A stretch of DNA of 64,000 bases from JAPPHA01 sp963664045. Lineage in GTDB: Bacteria; Pseudomonadota; Alphaproteobacteria; Rhodobacterales; Rhodobacteraceae. Where the stretch lies: assembly GCA_963664045.2 (NCBI GenBank), contig CAXXGT010000014.1, positions 434,001 to 498,000 of the forward strand, given 5' to 3'. Shown here piece after piece: positions 36,944 to 46,761 of the stretch; position 1 is the stretch's first letter, and each line of letters opens with the position of its first letter. The position numbers and the translations under genes are program-made. The notes under the pieces were generated by a model. The model saw only the letters and a list, made by a program, of their open reading frames with translations. It was not told the DNA's origin and did no database searches.

Positions 36944-37870
36944 TCACGGACGAGATCCCTTGGCTCTAAACATCGCGAACGCAGCAATCAGCCCGAGTAC
37001 GGTCATGCGTGCGGCGTTCTCGAGGCGCGGGGTTTGCCCGACAACTGCCAGAGCCCGGGCATAGGCACCTGCGAGTCGATCCGGGCCAATCAGCACCACG
37101 TCTCTCCCGAGCCAATAGGTGCGCGCAGCAGCGAGTTCGGCGCCGATCAAAGCACCTGATAATCGCCCGGTCGCCTTCGCCGTTTCCAGGCCCGAAATCA
37201 GCGATTCCGCCCTGGCTGTGAATATCCGCGCAGCGAGTGCTTCCGGACGCGAAATCTGCGTCTCGACCGAAGAGGCGAACTCGGCCTCGTCCCAGTTCGA
37301 CCCGTCCAGAACCTCCCGCAGAACCGAGTACCTCTGAAGAAGACCGAACAACTCACCGGTCATGAAGGTACGGAAACTAACGATTTCACCTGCGCTCAAA
37401 TGAACCCACTTGGTATGCGTGCCCGGAAGGCAGGCGATACCGTCAAACCCCGGATACACCGAAAGGAATCCGGCGATCTGGGTTTCCTCGCCGCGCATGA
37501 CGTCATGGGCCGGCCTGGTCTGGCAGATCCCGGGAAGAATTCGGACCGCCAGCCGACGATCGGCTGTTCGCGGCGCGACGGATTCCTCCGCCGACAGCGG
37601 CAAACACGGCGCTTCCCGGTAAGGCGCGGTTTCCCAGGCACCTTTGGCGCCGGCCATGCCACAGACAATCACCGGAACAGGACCGGACCCCGTCAACCAC
37701 ACATCGACGTTTTTCAGGAGAATCGACTCGAAATCCCCTGGATGAAGGCCATTCATTCCCTGGTCCGTGCTCACCTGGGAAAGAACCGTGGATTCCCGAG
37801 ACATTCCCCAAACCCTGAGATTCGTGGTTCCCCAGTCGACGCCAATCCAGTTCGGGTTCGCCATGGACAT
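36944..37870 (-). CDS. dgoK: 2-dehydro-3-deoxygalactonokinase
   Basis: About 308 residues. Phosphorylates 2-dehydro-3-deoxygalactonate in the De Ley-Doudoroff pathway. It starts MSMANPNWIGVDWGTTNLRVWG with the phosphate-binding loop of the family and has CLPGTHTKWV and FMTGELFGLL. AGGAGG lies 5 nt before the ATG at 37870 (11 nt before a second ATG at 37864); the frame extends to 38002 without support. The partner aldolase dgoA is not next to it, so the pathway is incomplete in the window. Confidence 0.88.
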   Translation of the reverse strand: MSMANPNWIGVDWGTTNLRVWGMSRESTVLSQVSTDQGMNGLHPGDFESILLKNVDVWLTGSGPVPVIVCGMAGAKGAWETAPYREAPCLPLSAEESVAPRTADRRLAVRILPGICQTRPAHDVMRGEETQIAGFLSVYPGFDGIACLPGTHTKWVHLSAGEIVSFRTFMTGELFGLLQRYSVLREVLDGSNWDEAEFASSVETQISRPEALAARIFTARAESLISGLETAKATGRLSGALIGAELAAARTYWLGRDVVLIGPDRLAGAYARALAVVGQTPRLENAARMTVLGLIAAFAMFRAKGSRP

Positions 37871-38170
37871 CGGCACCTCCTGCCCCTTTGCCCGCCTCTC
37901 CGAAAACGCCCTCTTCCGCGATCGGGCACGGGTTTTCCGGATACGCGGTTTGCGCTTGATCTCTCTTCCCGGCTCCGCCGCCGAAAGAGACAGGGCGGTC
38001 ATCCGTTGTCAACCACGGAGCACCGGCACGCAACCCTTGGCGTTCACGTCGCCCGAATTCTTCCCGGCGGTGTGTTTCGGTCGCATTCAGAACAGGCTCT
38101 TGTCGCAACCAAGACAGTCGGACGGACAATTCCGTGAAAAACAGAGCTGGAATTTCACGGGAACCTTGAA
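37871..38170. promoter_or_regulatory. Divergent intergenic region between dgoK and the XRE regulator
   Basis: 300 bp between divergent starts. It should hold both promoters and possible operators of the cupin regulator. No specific operator repeat was identified. Confidence 0.4.
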
Positions 38171-38749
38171 GTGCTGACAGAACCTGCAGTTGACAAACTT
38201 CCCTCCCTCGGCGCCGACCTGCGGGCACTGCGGAAGTCCAGGCGGATGACCCTCGCGGCGTTGTCATCGCGGGTCGGGCGATCTGTTGGCTGGATGAGCC
38301 AGGTCGAAAGGGATATTTCGCAGCCGTCGATAGGCGAACTTCGTCAAATTGCCGGCGCCCTCTCGGCCTCGGTTTCAATCTTCTTTGGCCAGGCGGAATC
38401 AATCCCGGAAGAGGCGGGTTACGTGGTGCGCCGCCAGAACCGGCGCCGGCTGGGCCGCCTGGACGCGGGCCTGGTCGAGGAATTGCTTTCGCCGGACCTG
38501 ACTGACGACTTCGAGGTCGTCCATTCCATCTTCGAAGCCGGAACAAGCATGGACCGCCCCATCCTCAGGCCGACAACCGAGGTCGGCTATATCATTTCCG
38601 GCCGCCTCGACATTGAAATCGGCGACAGCAGGAGGTTTACACTGCGATCCGGTGACAGTTTCCGGTTCCGGCGCGAAGCATACAGGTGGTCGAATCCGTA
38701 CACCGAACCCGCAACCGCAATCTGGATCGTTGCACCGCCCGTGTATTGA
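38171..38749 (+). CDS. XRE-family regulator with C-terminal cupin domain
   Basis: 192 residues from a GTG. Helix-turn-helix at about 12-68 (LRALRKSRRMTLAALSSRVG, then WMSQVERDISQPSIGEL), linker, and a cupin barrel at about 110-190 (GYIISGRLDIEIGD and GDSFRFRREAYRWSNP). Such regulators control amino-acid, polyamine or methylamine catabolism and usually sense the pathway substrate in the cupin. It precedes the GFA-DMGDH-methyltransferase run in the same direction, so it probably controls that unit. Confidence 0.88.
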   Translation: MLTEPAVDKLPSLGADLRALRKSRRMTLAALSSRVGRSVGWMSQVERDISQPSIGELRQIAGALSASVSIFFGQAESIPEEAGYVVRRQNRRRLGRLDAGLVEELLSPDLTDDFEVVHSIFEAGTSMDRPILRPTTEVGYIISGRLDIEIGDSRRFTLRSGDSFRFRREAYRWSNPYTEPATAIWIVAPPVY

Positions 38750-38796
38750 GTGCATCCCCGGCGCGCCGATGGAGAATGCGCAACAGGAGAAAGACA

Positions 38797-39240
38797 TTGA
38801 ACAATGCCACCGAACTGAACAGGTTGACCGGCACATGCCTGTGCAAGGGCGTGTCATTCGAAATCCGGGGGATGCCGGACGGAATCATTGCCTGTCACTG
38901 CAGCCAGTGCCGCAAGTCCTCCGGCCACTTTCAGGTAGGCGTCGAAATCAGGATGGACCAGCTGGTCATGTCGTCCGACGATGGCCTCTCCTGGTATCGG
39001 GCTTCGGACATCGCGACCCGGGGGTTTTGTTCGACTTGCGGTTCAAGCCTTTTCTGGAAACCTGACCACGGCCGGTACATTTCCGTCATGGCGGGCGCGC
39101 TGGAACATGCCACCGGCCTTCGCCTGCAAAAACACATATTCGTCGCCGACAAGGGCGACTACTACGAGATCGAGGACGGTGTGCCGCAGGAACGAACGCC
39201 GCCCAAGCACTCTGCGCAAGGATCGAACCAATCGACCTGA
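38797..39240 (+). CDS. GFA/Mss4-fold zinc protein (S-hydroxymethylglutathione-adduct type)
   Basis: About 147 residues. Zinc ligands are visible: GTCLCKGVSFE, ACHCSQCRKSSG and FCSTCGSSLFW. The fold is that of glutathione-dependent formaldehyde-activating enzyme (Gfa) relatives. The TTG at 38797 follows AGGAG by 7 nt; an in-frame ATG at 38776 is an alternative. Formaldehyde is a product of dimethylglycine and sarcosine dehydrogenases when tetrahydrofolate is limiting. Its place directly upstream of such a gene therefore fits formaldehyde handling (inference). Confidence 0.85.
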   Translation: MNNATELNRLTGTCLCKGVSFEIRGMPDGIIACHCSQCRKSSGHFQVGVEIRMDQLVMSSDDGLSWYRASDIATRGFCSTCGSSLFWKPDHGRYISVMAGALEHATGLRLQKHIFVADKGDYYEIEDGVPQERTPPKHSAQGSNQST

Positions 39241-39264
39241 CCAACCAGGAAGGGAAAGCAGACG

Positions 39265-41709
39265 ATGGCAGAACTCCCGACAACAACTAGGGTCGCAATT
39301 ATCGGCGGAGGAGCGGTTGGTGCGTCGTCGTTGTATCACCTTTGCAAGTCGGGTTGGACCGACTGCATACTCCTCGAAAAGAACGAACTGACCGCTGGTT
39401 CGACGTGGCACGCTGCGGGAAACGTACCGACCTTCTCGACGAGTTGGTCGCTCATGAACATGCAGAGATATTCGGCAGAGCTGTACCGGGGCCTCGCGGA
39501 TGCGGTCGATTACCCGATGAACTACCATGTCACCGGTTCAATTCGGCTCGCGCACTCGGGCGAGCGCATGCAGGAGTTCGAACGTGCCAAGGGGATGGGC
39601 CGCTACCAGGGCATGGACATCCGGATCCTGTCACCGGATGAAACCCGGGAGCAATATCCTTTTCTCGAGACCCACGATCTCGAAGGATCTCTCTACGATC
39701 CCTATGACGGCGACATTGACCCCGCACAGTTGACACAGGCGCTTGCAAAGGGCGCACGGGACATGGGCGCGCGCATTTTTCGCATGACGCCCGTAACCGG
39801 CATCAGCAGGAGCAATGGAGAATGGATCGTTCATACCGATGCGGGCGACATACGCTGCGAGATCGTGGTTAACGCGGCCGGCTACTACGCCCAACGGGTG
39901 GGAGAATGGTTCACCAGGTTCGGGGGACGCCAGGTTCCCATGGCCGTCATGAGCCACCAGTACATGCTTTCGGAAGAAATCCCGGAGCTTGCGGAATGGA
40001 CCCGTGAAAACGGACGCAAACTCCCGCTTCTTCGGGATGTCGACTCTTCGTATTATCTCCGGCAGGAAAAGAATGGCCTGAACCTCGGCCCATATGAACG
40101 GAACTGCAAGGCACACTGGGTAACCCCCTCAGATCCGTTGCCGCAGGATTTCAGCTTTCAGCTGTATCCCGATGATCTTGACCGCCTCGAATGGTACCTC
40201 GAAGACGCGATGGCACGGGTGCCACTGCTCGGTTCCGTCGGAATCTCGCGGATAATCAATGGTCCCATACCATACGCGCCAGACGGGAATCCGCTGATCG
40301 GCCCCATGCCGGGCGTGCCGAACGCCTTTGAAGCCTGTGTATTCACGTTCGGAATTGCGCAGGCAGGCGGCGCAGGCAAGGTTCTCGCGGAATGGGTAAC
40401 CGAGGGTGAGACCGAGTGGGACATGTGGTCGGTCGACCCCCGCCGGTACACGGACTATACCGACCACGACTTCTGCGTTTCCAAGGCCGTCGAGGTCTAC
40501 GGGCACGAATACGCGATGCATTTCCCGTGGTACCGCTGGCCTGCGGGCGCTGACCGCAAGCTTTCGCCAGTGCACGACAAGATCGTGGAACTAGGCGGAC
40601 AGATGGGTGCTTATGGTGGCTGGGAAAGGGCCAACTGGTTTGCCCGGCCGGGCGATGACACTTCGGCGGAGGCTGCCCGCACGTGGCGGCGCGGCGGTCC
40701 GTGGGAGCCCAGGATTCGCGAGGAATGCGAGGCAGTTCGAAACAGTGTCGGCGTCCTGGATTTGCCCGGGTTTTCCCGTTTCCGCCTGACGGGATCCGGC
40801 GCCGCTTCCTGGCTGCGCACGCTGATCGCCGGCGGACTTCCGAAAAAAGGGCGGATGAACCTCGCGTATTTCCCGGACTCGCGGGGACGGATCCTGACCG
40901 AGATTTCGCTCGTGCGCCATGACGAGGATGACTTCACGCTGATCACTGCAGCGGCCGCCGAGTGGCACGATTACGAATACCTGAAACGTCACCTCGCCGA
41001 CGGCCTGTCGCTGGCCAACCACACGGCGGAAGTCTCGACCCTGATCGTCACCGGCCCGACATCCCGGGAATTGCTTGAAGGGCTCGCTGAAGCCGACTTC
41101 TCGCTCCCCTGGCTCACCCATCAGCCTGCAGTCGTTGCTGGCCGCCCAGCAGTCCTCCTCAGGGTCAGCTATGCAGGTGAACTTGGATGGGAGGTCCATG
41201 CGGCAAATGAACACATTCCCGATATCTTCGCGGCGGTCACCGCCGCCGGCGCAAGACCGTTCGGAATGTGGGCCCTGAATTCGCTGAGGCTGGAGAAAGG
41301 GTACCGGGCATGGAAGGGAGACCTCTCCACCGATTACTCGCTCCTCGAGGGCGGGCTCGACCGGTTCATCAACTTCGACAAGAACGAGGATTTCCCCGGC
41401 CGATCCGCCCTTGCCGAAGAACGGCGCAACGGCCCCGTCAAGAAATTCGTGACCATGACGGTCGAAGCCGGGAATTGCGATGCTCCATACATGTCGACCG
41501 TCTGGCACGACGGGGAGGTCGTTGGCGAAACCACCTCCGGAGGATGGGGATACCGCGTCAATCGCTCGATAGCACTGGGGATGGTTCGATCCGGGTTGAC
41601 ACAACCCGGGACGGAACTCGAGATCGAGATTTACGGCGAGCGGTTCCCGGCCCGGGTAGAAAAGGACCAACCTCTCTGGGACCCGGGCAACGAACGCCTG
41701 CGTAGTTGA
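39265..41709 (+). CDS. Dimethylglycine/sarcosine dehydrogenase-like flavoprotein with GcvT domain (1)
   Basis: 814 residues. DAO-type FAD domain (1-~400) with AIIGGGAVGA and STWHAAG, where His49 matches the covalent-FAD histidine of dimethylglycine dehydrogenase. A linker follows, then a GcvT-like aminomethyltransferase domain (~430-810) that would pass the methyl-derived carbon to tetrahydrofolate. The RBS AGGAAGGG precedes the ATG. First of two same-length homologues in the unit (the other at 43147); they are diverged, not recent duplicates. Confidence 0.9.
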   Translation: MAELPTTTRVAIIGGGAVGASSLYHLCKSGWTDCILLEKNELTAGSTWHAAGNVPTFSTSWSLMNMQRYSAELYRGLADAVDYPMNYHVTGSIRLAHSGERMQEFERAKGMGRYQGMDIRILSPDETREQYPFLETHDLEGSLYDPYDGDIDPAQLTQALAKGARDMGARIFRMTPVTGISRSNGEWIVHTDAGDIRCEIVVNAAGYYAQRVGEWFTRFGGRQVPMAVMSHQYMLSEEIPELAEWTRENGRKLPLLRDVDSSYYLRQEKNGLNLGPYERNCKAHWVTPSDPLPQDFSFQLYPDDLDRLEWYLEDAMARVPLLGSVGISRIINGPIPYAPDGNPLIGPMPGVPNAFEACVFTFGIAQAGGAGKVLAEWVTEGETEWDMWSVDPRRYTDYTDHDFCVSKAVEVYGHEYAMHFPWYRWPAGADRKLSPVHDKIVELGGQMGAYGGWERANWFARPGDDTSAEAARTWRRGGPWEPRIREECEAVRNSVGVLDLPGFSRFRLTGSGAASWLRTLIAGGLPKKGRMNLAYFPDSRGRILTEISLVRHDEDDFTLITAAAAEWHDYEYLKRHLADGLSLANHTAEVSTLIVTGPTSRELLEGLAEADFSLPWLTHQPAVVAGRPAVLLRVSYAGELGWEVHAANEHIPDIFAAVTAAGARPFGMWALNSLRLEKGYRAWKGDLSTDYSLLEGGLDRFINFDKNEDFPGRSALAEERRNGPVKKFVTMTVEAGNCDAPYMSTVWHDGEVVGETTSGGWGYRVNRSIALGMVRSGLTQPGTELEIEIYGERFPARVEKDQPLWDPGNERLRS

Positions 41710-41720
41710 GTTGATGAACC

Positions 41721-42617
41721 TTGGCCCGAACCACGATACTTGACGGTGGCATGGGGCAGGAACTTCTTGCCCGGACGCCATCCAAGCCGACCCCGCTATG
41801 GTCTGCGCGGGTCATGATCGACCATCCTGAGGTCGTGTGCGAAGTCCACGATGACTATTTCTCAGCCGGCGCGGAAATCGCGACCACCAACACTTACTCG
41901 GTACTTCACGACCGGCTGCTTCCTGCCGGCCTGGACCACAGGTTCCGGGAACTGCACGTTCTTGCCTGCCAGATGGCGGTTTCCGCGCGCGACGCACATG
42001 GAAGCGGCCTCGTTGCCGGGTCCCTCGGCCCGATCGGCTGGTCGTACCTGCCCGAACTTGCGCCGCCGTGGAACGTCGCAGCAGAAATCTATGAAGAAAT
42101 CGTTCGCCTGCACGACCCGATCGTCGATCTGTTCCTGATCGAGACCATGTCGTCGGTCGACCAGGCCCGGGGTGCCCTGGCGGCAACCGCGATTTCCGGA
42201 AAGCCGGCATGGCTCTCGGTGACAGTCGATGATGACGACGGAAGCCGTCTTCGATCTGGCGAGGCGGTCACCGGGATCCATGATCTCGTCGATGAATTTC
42301 CCCCCAAAGCCCTGTTGGTAAACTGCTCGAAACCCGAAGCGACGACGCGGGCCATCGGGGAACTCGCACCGAAAACGGGAACAACCCGCCTCGGGGCCTA
42401 CGCGAACGGCTTCGCCGGGATTGCCGATGCATTCAAGTCCACTCAGGGCACGGCGGACCAACTTGACGTGCGAATGGACCTGGGTCCGCAAAGATACGCC
42501 GACTTTGCCGCGGAGTGGATCGCGCTCGGCGCCGAAATCGTTGGCGGCTGTTGCGAGATTGGCCCCGCGCACATCCGTGTGCTGGCCGATCGGTTCGGGA
42601 GGCCGGAACGATGCTGA
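41721..42617 (+). CDS. Homocysteine S-methyltransferase-family protein
   Basis: 298 residues from a TTG at 41721 (no usable in-frame ATG upstream). TIM-barrel methyltransferase domain with TTILDGGMGQELL, GSLGPIGWSYLP, and the zinc cysteines LLVNCSKPE and GGCCEIGPAHI. The family moves methyl groups from betaine, S-methylmethionine or dimethylsulfonioacetate to homocysteine. Between two DMGDH-like genes, a betaine:homocysteine role yielding dimethylglycine is the simplest reading. Overlaps the next gene. Confidence 0.88.
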   Translation: MARTTILDGGMGQELLARTPSKPTPLWSARVMIDHPEVVCEVHDDYFSAGAEIATTNTYSVLHDRLLPAGLDHRFRELHVLACQMAVSARDAHGSGLVAGSLGPIGWSYLPELAPPWNVAAEIYEEIVRLHDPIVDLFLIETMSSVDQARGALAATAISGKPAWLSVTVDDDDGSRLRSGEAVTGIHDLVDEFPPKALLVNCSKPEATTRAIGELAPKTGTTRLGAYANGFAGIADAFKSTQGTADQLDVRMDLGPQRYADFAAEWIALGAEIVGGCCEIGPAHIRVLADRFGRPERC

Positions 42618-43060
42618 CGAAATTTGGCAGGCAAACGATCGAGACGTGGCGGCTCGGCTTTGTCGCGACGGTCGGCGCCAATGGCCTGCCGAACCTGTCT
42701 CCCAAAGGGACATTCGTCATCGTCGATGACGCCTCGATTGCCTTCGCCGAGATGCGCTCCCCGGTTACGGTTGCAAACCTCCGGGGCAATCCTGAGGTCG
42801 AGATCAACTTTGTCGACATTCTCAACCGACGGGGAATCCGGATCAGGGGGCGCGCCGAGATCCACGAAAAGGACTCGATAACCTACGCCGGGCTTGAACC
42901 CCTGTTCATGGAACATTGGCCGACGCTACAGGAACTGTTCAATCTCGCAGTACTTGTCCCGATCGGGGAAATCCGCCCTTTGACGAGTCCGATTTACGAA
43001 GTTGGGGGCGTGGAAGCCGACCTCAGGAAACACTGGAAGGACCGGATCGCCGCGCTTTGA
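42611..43060 (+). CDS. Pyridoxamine 5'-phosphate oxidase-like FMN protein
   Basis: 149 residues. Split-barrel FMN fold with FVATVGANGLPNLSPKGTF near the N-terminus and a RIRGRAEIHE strand. The ATG at 42611 overlaps the previous stop (ATGCTGA), so it is translationally coupled. The family includes FMN- or F420-binding oxidases and reductases; no specific role is known. Its position suggests a redox accessory of methylated-amine breakdown. Confidence 0.82.
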   Translation: MLTKFGRQTIETWRLGFVATVGANGLPNLSPKGTFVIVDDASIAFAEMRSPVTVANLRGNPEVEINFVDILNRRGIRIRGRAEIHEKDSITYAGLEPLFMEHWPTLQELFNLAVLVPIGEIRPLTSPIYEVGGVEADLRKHWKDRIAAL

Positions 43061-43146
43061 CCCGGCCCGTTTCGTTCGCCTGATGCGTCAGGAGCCGGCG
43101 CGGAAACAAGATAGAAAATCCGGGATTAAAGGAAGGGATCAAGCAC

Positions 43147-45591
43147 ATGGCTGCAAATCGTAACCACGCCAGAGTCGCGATCATCGGCGGAGGTGTTGTC
43201 GGATGTTCCGTTGCCTATCACCTTGCGAAGCTGGGCTGGACGGACATCGTCCTTTTCGAGCGCAAGCGACTGACCTGCGGAACGACCTGGCATGCTGCCG
43301 GCCTGATTGCGCAGTTGCGCGCGACGGCAAACATGACGCGCCTCGCCAAGTATTCGCAGGAACTCTACGGCAGCCTTGAAGCCGAGACAGGTATTGCGAC
43401 GGGTTTACGTCGCTGTGGCTCGATCACGGTCGCACTGACTGAAGACAGGAAGGAAGAAATCTTCCGACAAGCGGCCATGGCCAGGGCGTTTGGCGTCGAA
43501 GTCGATGAAATCACGCCCGAAGAGATCGCGAAAAGATACGAACACCTGAACACCGACGATGTGGTTGGCGGGGTCTGGCTTCCTCTCGACGGTCAGGGGG
43601 ATCCGGCGAATATAGCCCTGGCATTGGCACGAGGTGCGCAAAACCGGGGCGTTACCATCCGCGAGAACACCCGGGTGACCGGAATGAGCGTCGAAGGTCG
43701 CAGGGTTTCAGGAATAACCTGGGAATCCGGCAGTGAAACACGTGAAATGAGCGTTGAGGCAGTGGTCAACTGTGCCGGGATGTGGGGACACGAGGTCGGC
43801 AAACTTGCCGGAGTCAATGTTCCGCTACACGCGTGCGAACATTTCTATATCGTAACCGAGCCCATTGACGGTCTGGCCCGTTTGCCGGTTCTGCGCGTTC
43901 CGGACGAGTGCGCCTATTTCAAGGAGGATGCCGGCAAACTTTTACTCGGCGCTTTCGAGCCTGAATCCAAGCCCTGGGGCATGAACGGAATCCCGGAGGA
44001 TTTCGAATTCGATCAGCTGCCGGAGGACTTCGAACATTTCGAACCGATACTCGAGAAAGCCTGCCTGCGTATGCCGATCCTGGCCGGCGCGGGGATACAG
44101 ACCTTTTTCAACGGGCCGGAGAGCTTCACGCCGGACGCTGCCTATCACCTCGGATTGGCGCCCGAACGGGACAATGTCTGGGTGGCAGCGGGATTCAATT
44201 CGGTCGGGATTCAGTCAGCGGGCGGCGCCGGAATGGCTCTCGCCCAATGGATGGAAGACGGCTCCAGGCCATTCGACCTTGGCGACGTGGACATTGGCCG
44301 GATGCAGCCGTTCCAGGGGAACCGGCACTACCTTCTCGAGCGTTCCCGCGAAACGCTTGGCCTGCTTTATGCCGATCATTACCCCTATCACCAGAAAGAA
44401 ACCGCCAGGGGAATCCGTCGCTCGCCGTTCCATCGTCAACTCCTGGACTGCGGCGCAGTCATGGGCGAAATCGCCGGCTGGGAGCGCCCGAACTGGTTTG
44501 CGCGGGACGGTCAGGAGCGCGCGTACAGTTACAGCTGGGGGCGGCAGAACTGGTTCGAGAACGCCGCCGAAGAACACCGGGCGATCCGGGAAGGCGTCGG
44601 CATGTACGACATGTCGTCGTTCGGGAAAATCCGGGTTGAAGGACCCGACGCGGAAGCCTTTCTCAACCATGTCTGCGGCGCAGACCTGAGCGTACCGGAC
44701 GGCAAGATCGTCTACACCCAATTCCTGAACGACAAAGGCGGAATCGAGGCCGATGTCACGGTCACGAGGCTGTCCGAGACGCTCTATCTTGTCGTCACGC
44801 CCGCGGCCACCAGGCTTGCGGACCAGATCTGGCTCGCCCGGCACGGCGATGGTTACCGCGTGGTCCTGACGGACGTTACTGCCGGGGAGGCAGTCCTTGC
44901 CGTCATGGGTCCCCGATCCAGGGAACTGCTGAGTTCGGTCTCGCCCGGGGATTTTTCAAATGAACACAATCCGTTCGGAACCGCGCAGGCGATCGAGATC
45001 GGGATGGGGCTGGCCCGGGTCCACCGTGTTTCCTATGTCGGTGAACTCGGGTGGGAAATCTACGTCTCGTCCGACATGGCCGGGCACCTGTTCGAGACCC
45101 TTCGGAAAACCGGAGACGACTTCGGCTTGAGGCTGTGTGGCATGCACATGATGGACAGTTGCCGGATCGAAAAGGCGTTTCGACACTTCGGACACGACAT
45201 CACCTGTGAAGACCACGTTCTCGAGGCTGGCCTGGGTTTCGCGGTCAGGACCTCGAAACCCGAATTCATCGGTCGCTCCGCGGTTCTCGCAAAGAGGGAT
45301 GCAGGCCTGGACAACCGGCTGCTCCAGTTTCGGCTCAACGATCCCGAGCCGCTTCTCTACCACAACGAGCCCGTGATCCGGGACGGGGAAATCGTAAGCT
45401 ATCTCTCTTCAGGCAACTACGGGCACACGCTCGGCGCCGCCGTTGGTCTCGGATACATTCCGAGCCGGGGAGAAACCGTGGCCGACCTCCTGGCTTCCTC
45501 CTACGAAATCGACGTCGCGGGAACCCGTGTCCCGGCAGCAACGTCCGTTCGCCCGCTCTATGACCCTGACGCCTCCCGCGTCCGGATGTAG
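43147..45591 (+). CDS. Dimethylglycine/sarcosine dehydrogenase-like flavoprotein with GcvT domain (2)
   Basis: 814 residues with the same architecture as the gene at 39265: AIIGGGVVGC, TTWHAAG with the covalent-FAD-type His49, then a GcvT domain from ~430 with GELGWEIYV and GMHMMDSCRIEKAF. RBS GGAAGGG before the ATG. Two paralogues in one unit suggest successive demethylations (dimethylglycine to sarcosine to glycine) or two different N-methyl substrates. Sequence alone does not decide. Confidence 0.9.
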   Translation: MAANRNHARVAIIGGGVVGCSVAYHLAKLGWTDIVLFERKRLTCGTTWHAAGLIAQLRATANMTRLAKYSQELYGSLEAETGIATGLRRCGSITVALTEDRKEEIFRQAAMARAFGVEVDEITPEEIAKRYEHLNTDDVVGGVWLPLDGQGDPANIALALARGAQNRGVTIRENTRVTGMSVEGRRVSGITWESGSETREMSVEAVVNCAGMWGHEVGKLAGVNVPLHACEHFYIVTEPIDGLARLPVLRVPDECAYFKEDAGKLLLGAFEPESKPWGMNGIPEDFEFDQLPEDFEHFEPILEKACLRMPILAGAGIQTFFNGPESFTPDAAYHLGLAPERDNVWVAAGFNSVGIQSAGGAGMALAQWMEDGSRPFDLGDVDIGRMQPFQGNRHYLLERSRETLGLLYADHYPYHQKETARGIRRSPFHRQLLDCGAVMGEIAGWERPNWFARDGQERAYSYSWGRQNWFENAAEEHRAIREGVGMYDMSSFGKIRVEGPDAEAFLNHVCGADLSVPDGKIVYTQFLNDKGGIEADVTVTRLSETLYLVVTPAATRLADQIWLARHGDGYRVVLTDVTAGEAVLAVMGPRSRELLSSVSPGDFSNEHNPFGTAQAIEIGMGLARVHRVSYVGELGWEIYVSSDMAGHLFETLRKTGDDFGLRLCGMHMMDSCRIEKAFRHFGHDITCEDHVLEAGLGFAVRTSKPEFIGRSAVLAKRDAGLDNRLLQFRLNDPEPLLYHNEPVIRDGEIVSYLSSGNYGHTLGAAVGLGYIPSRGETVADLLASSYEIDVAGTRVPAATSVRPLYDPDASRVRM

Positions 45592-45635
45592 CGTTCGCAA
45601 GCCGGGTGCACTTTTTATGTCGGCATGACCAGCCG

Positions 45636-46367
45636 ATGAACCATGTCGCAGGACGGGTTGCCGCCCGCGATCTGCCGGATGCCGGGCGCCCGCCGGAGGA
45701 TTCACCTCCACCGCGGGCCGGCTCGGATTACGATCCGCCGAAATCGCCCCTGAAACTCATCCACGTCGACGACCACTTGCTCGTCGTCAACAAGCCGTCA
45801 GGACTGCTGTCGGTGCCCGGGAAAGGACATGCATTGCGGGACTGCCTCCTCGCGCGTGTTCAGGCGGAGATTCCCGCGTCGCTGCTCGTTCACCGCCTTG
45901 ACCGTGACACCTCCGGGATCATGGTTTTCGCACTGACGCCTCTCGCGCAGCGGCATCTCGGCCGCCAATTCGAAGATCGCGTCGTCGAAAAGACCTACGT
46001 GGCGCGGGTACGAGGTCGAATGCCGGTCCCAGACGGTGTGATCGAACTCCCGATCATCGCTGACTGGCCAAACAGGCCTCTTCAGAAAGTCTGCTTCGAC
46101 ACCGGTCGTCCTGCCTTGACTGCGTGGCAAGTGGAACATCTCGAAGACGACGCCACGCGCGTGTTGTTGTATCCGAGAACCGGGCGAAGCCATCAATTGC
46201 GACTCCATATGCAGGCAATCGGACACCCTGTTCTTGGCGACCCCCTCTATGGCGAACCGGGCCTGACCGGATCCGTCGGCAGGCTGCAACTCCATGCATC
46301 GAGTCTCAGGCTTCGCCATCCCGACGGCGGGGCGTGGATGGCGTTTTCCAGCCCGCCACCGTTCTGA
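45636..46367 (+). CDS. RluA-family RNA pseudouridine synthase
   Basis: About 243 residues. The catalytic motif HRLDRDTSG holds the nucleophile Asp. Other motifs are VNKPSGLLSVPGKG, YVARVRG and PRTGRSHQLRLHM. There is no S4 domain, and the N-terminal 35 residues are Pro-rich. It isomerises uridines in 23S rRNA or tRNA. The start is uncertain: ATG at 45636 or GTG at 45606. It is the last chromosome-like gene before the nested mobile region. Confidence 0.88.
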   Translation: MNHVAGRVAARDLPDAGRPPEDSPPPRAGSDYDPPKSPLKLIHVDDHLLVVNKPSGLLSVPGKGHALRDCLLARVQAEIPASLLVHRLDRDTSGIMVFALTPLAQRHLGRQFEDRVVEKTYVARVRGRMPVPDGVIELPIIADWPNRPLQKVCFDTGRPALTAWQVEHLEDDATRVLLYPRTGRSHQLRLHMQAIGHPVLGDPLYGEPGLTGSVGRLQLHASSLRLRHPDGGAWMAFSSPPPF

Positions 46368-46442
46368 GCGGCGGAGACCGCCCCTGATCCTATCAACAAC
46401 ACACACCTGACTCGCGAGTGACTTCATGCGATTCGCCCCGGC

Positions 46443-46658
46443 ATGCAGATTGGCATGCGTCAGATCTCGTCGGAGACAGTAGAGTGGTTCAGGACGGCCT
46501 GCAACGCCGGAGAGCTGTCGCGGACGGCGCTTGCCCACGAACTCTGCCTTAAGGAGAACTGGTTTGGCCGCATTGGCCGGCTGTGTCTTGCATCGGCGCG
46601 CAAGCTTCTGCCGCGCCTGGCCGAGGAACTGGGCGTGCGTCTGCCGGAGGCGGAGGGC
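46443..46658 (+). pseudogene. DUF4338-transposase fusion gene, 5' part
   Basis: 72 residues: SSETVEWFRTACNAGELSRT, then LASARKLLPRLAEELGVRLPEAEG. This is an N-terminal DNA-binding-like region similar in position to residues 1-80 of the protein at 49287. The frame is cut by the transposon end at 46659. It resumes at 62019 after one 5-bp duplication, joining as LPEAEG-LAFDPHARPL. Confidence 0.75.
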
Positions 46659-46761
46659 TGTTGGGTTGCAGGATGATTCGGTGTTGAGTGGCCGGATTGT
46701 CACGGATTGGATTGATGCCTGATCGAGTGGAAACTGGAATAGTCCGCGACATCTTTTTTCC

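Noticed and set aside
37503..38546. 347-residue minus-strand ORF overlapping dgoK and the XRE gene
   Set aside because: Overlaps two well-supported genes in shadow frames, with low-complexity Arg/Pro content.
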